This document shows, piece after piece, positions 5,163 through 5,993 of a stretch of 5,993 nucleotides of DNA. The stretch lies in the NCBI GenBank assembly GCA_002394725.1, contig DGUQ01000169.1:1-5993 (forward strand), in the 5' to 3' direction. Position numbers and translations under genes: made by a program. Positions within the stretch are counted from its first letter, which is position 1. Each line of letters begins with the position of its first letter. The DNA is from Ruminococcaceae bacterium UBA4306. GTDB taxonomy: Bacteria > Bacillota > Clostridia > Oscillospirales > Acutalibacteraceae. Under the pieces are notes generated by a model. It saw nothing but the letters and a program-made list of their open reading frames with translations, did not search any database and was not told the origin of the DNA.

Positions 5163-5705
5163 TTAGCCGAAGTATCTCTTCAAAAGACCCTTGAAGCCTG
5201 CGCCGTGGCGCGCCTCGTCCTTTGCCATCTCATGAACAGTGTCATGGATCGCGTCGAGATCGGCAGCCTTGGCACGCTTTGCGAGATCCAGCTTACCGGC
5301 ACAAGCGCCTGTCTCAGCTTCTACACGCATCTCGAGGTTTTTCTTGGTGCTGTCGGTCAGCACTTCGCCCAAGAGCTCCGCGAATTTAGCGGCATGCTCA
5401 GCCTCTTCAAACGCGTACTTGGTGAAAGCGGCGGATACCTCGGGATAACCCTCTCTGTCGGCAACTCTTGCCATCGCCAGATACATACCGACCTCGCTGC
5501 ATTCGCCCTCAAAGTTGGAGCGCAGATCTGCCTTGATATCCTCGGCGACATCCTTTGCGATACCGACTACATGCTCACAGGCAAAGCCTGCTTCATCATC
5601 GAGCTTGTTGAATTTCTCGCCGGGCACCTTACAGATCGGGCACTTCTCGGGGGGAGTGTCACCCTCGTGAATGTAGCCGCATACGGGACATACCCATTTT
5701 GTCAT
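5163..5705 (-). CDS. Reverse rubrerythrin (NADH-linked peroxidase, rubredoxin domain first)
   Basis: A 180-residue cytoplasmic non-heme iron protein. A rubredoxin domain comes first: CPVC (Cys6, Cys9) and CPIC (Cys22, Cys25) bind one iron. The four-helix ferritin-like diiron domain follows, with [10 protein letters not shown] (66-75), EEAEH (100-104) and DEARH (163-167) supplying the Glu and ExxH ligands. Classical rubrerythrin has the reverse order, so this is the clostridial reverse type (revRbr). Those take electrons from NADH via a rubredoxin reductase and reduce H2O2 to water. The start at 5705 has GGAGG (5714-5718) eight bases upstream and begins right at the rubredoxin domain. The frame stays open to 5939, but that extension matches nothing and crosses the promoter region. 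A hairpin terminator follows. The divergent neighbour is an amidase. Confidence 0.96.
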   Translation of the reverse strand: MTKWVCPVCGYIHEGDTPPEKCPICKVPGEKFNKLDDEAGFACEHVVGIAKDVAEDIKADLRSNFEGECSEVGMYLAMARVADREGYPEVSAAFTKYAFEEAEHAAKFAELLGEVLTDSTKKNLEMRVEAETGACAGKLDLAKRAKAADLDAIHDTVHEMAKDEARHGAGFKGLLKRYFG

Positions 5706-5713
5706 AATGTTTT

Positions 5714-5718
5714 CCTCC
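5714..5718 (-). promoter_or_regulatory. Rubrerythrin ribosome binding site
   Basis: Minus-strand GGAGG inside AAGGAGGAAA, eight bases before the ATG at 5705. It decides the start against in-frame upstream ATG codons at 5813 and 5939. Confidence 0.9.
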
Positions 5719-5751
5719 TTCAAATAAGAAATAGAATATTCGGTTAGGCAA

Positions 5752-5760
5752 ATGATAGCA
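5752..5760 (-). promoter_or_regulatory. Candidate extended -10 promoter of rubrerythrin
   Basis: Minus-strand TGCTATCAT is an extended -10 (TATCAT, 5752-5757). There is no good -35 at 17 bp, which is tolerated by extended -10 promoters. The leader would be about 40 nt. A second TGGTATCAT lies further upstream (5829-5837) and also lacks a -35. I see no clear PerR box. Confidence 0.45.
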
Positions 5761-5839
5761 CACAACCAATGAAATAAATTTCTTGTTTGGAATAATACGA
5801 GCTTTTCCTCCATATTATTTTTGTAGGCATGATACCACA

Positions 5840-5865
5840 CGGAGCCCCCTCTTTCGGGGCGTCCG
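5840..5865 (+). other. Hairpin in the leader of the amidase gene
   Basis: CGGAGCCCC (5840-5848) pairs with GGGGC-G-TCCG (5856-5865) around a 7-nt loop, with one bulged G. The stem ends eight bases before the AGGAG ribosome binding site. No T run follows on either strand, so it is not a standard terminator. It may be an mRNA stabiliser or part of a control element. Confidence 0.5.
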
Positions 5866-5886
5866 ATCATATGAGGAGTTGATGCT

Positions 5887-5993
5887 ATGCCATCCGTATT
5901 TTTGAGCCCGTCATTGCAGGAATGGAACCCGTATGTCAACGGCGGAAACGAGGAGTATTACATGAATCTGGTCGCCGACGCGATCGAGCCGTA
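5887..5993 (+). CDS. N-acetylmuramoyl-L-alanine amidase, N-terminal fragment (cut by window end)
   Basis: Thirty-five codons and two extra bases are visible. The protein begins [17 protein letters not shown] and continues [18 protein letters not shown]. The FLSPS start and the [10 protein letters not shown] motif are typical of Clostridia amidases of the zinc-dependent Amidase_3 type, where the Glu of NEE aligns with a zinc ligand region. These enzymes cut the bond between MurNAc and L-alanine in peptidoglycan. No signal peptide is visible at the N-terminus. AGGAG (5874-5878) lies eight bases before the ATG at 5887; the ATG at 5882 is in another frame. It is divergent from rubrerythrin, with a 181-bp spacer and no convincing plus-strand promoter. 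The short visible length limits certainty, especially of the catalytic residues. Confidence 0.75.
   Translation, partial: MPSVFLSPSLQEWNPYVNGGNEEYYMNLVADAIEP

Noticed and set aside
5829..5886. Plus-strand promoter for the amidase
   Set aside because: Candidate hexamers such as TATTAT (5813-5818) and GATACC (5831-5836) lack a -35 at acceptable spacing, so none is reported as a feature.
5706..5939. N-terminal extension of rubrerythrin up to 5939 or 5813
   Set aside because: The family begins at the rubredoxin domain, the best ribosome binding site fits the ATG at 5705, and the extension overlaps both the amidase start and the promoter region.

Overview
The window looks like a chromosomal segment from a strictly anaerobic Gram-positive Clostridia member, probably Oscillospiraceae/Ruminococcaceae-like. 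The reasons are GC-rich coding sequence with AT-richer spacers, strong GGAGG ribosome binding sites, a bifunctional AdhE, a reverse-type rubrerythrin, a DUF4234 membrane protein and a FlK-type thioesterase. The taxon is inferred from gene content and style; no rRNA or marker gene is present.

Layout. Five complete genes lie on the minus strand. In transcription order they are reverse rubrerythrin (5705-5163), DUF4234 membrane protein (4948-4529), adhE (4297-1673), a small-molecule kinase of the aminoglycoside/choline phosphotransferase fold (1661-852) and a FlK-like acyl-CoA thioesterase (478-68). A sixth gene, an N-acetylmuramoyl-L-alanine amidase, starts at 5887 on the plus strand and runs off the end. 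Hairpin terminators follow the rubrerythrin, DUF4234 and thioesterase genes. Good sigma-A promoters precede DUF4234 and adhE, so rubrerythrin and DUF4234 look monocistronic. adhE and the kinase form a tight two-gene operon in which the kinase Shine-Dalgarno starts inside the adhE stop codon.

How the genes fit together. AdhE reduces acetyl-CoA to ethanol and regenerates NAD+. An upstream Rex-like operator overlaps one of two tandem promoters, which would couple its expression to the NADH/NAD+ ratio. Reverse rubrerythrin is an NADH-linked peroxidase protecting an anaerobe from H2O2. The thioesterase hydrolyses some acyl-CoA. Together this is a redox, fermentation and acyl-CoA neighbourhood, but only adhE and the kinase are clearly co-transcribed.

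Most unusual structure. (1) Upstream of the thioesterase there are 21 uninterrupted heptamers TYAGTGR (519-665) plus a partial unit, with a nested 42-bp tandem duplication. (2) A 45-bp palindromic element with 6-bp terminal inverted repeats (1117-1161) sits in frame inside the kinase gene, in the loop between its two catalytic motifs. (3) The adhE control region combines tandem promoters, a Rex-like site and three TTTGCA half-sites. I see no CRISPR, tRNA, rRNA, transposase or new multi-gene system.
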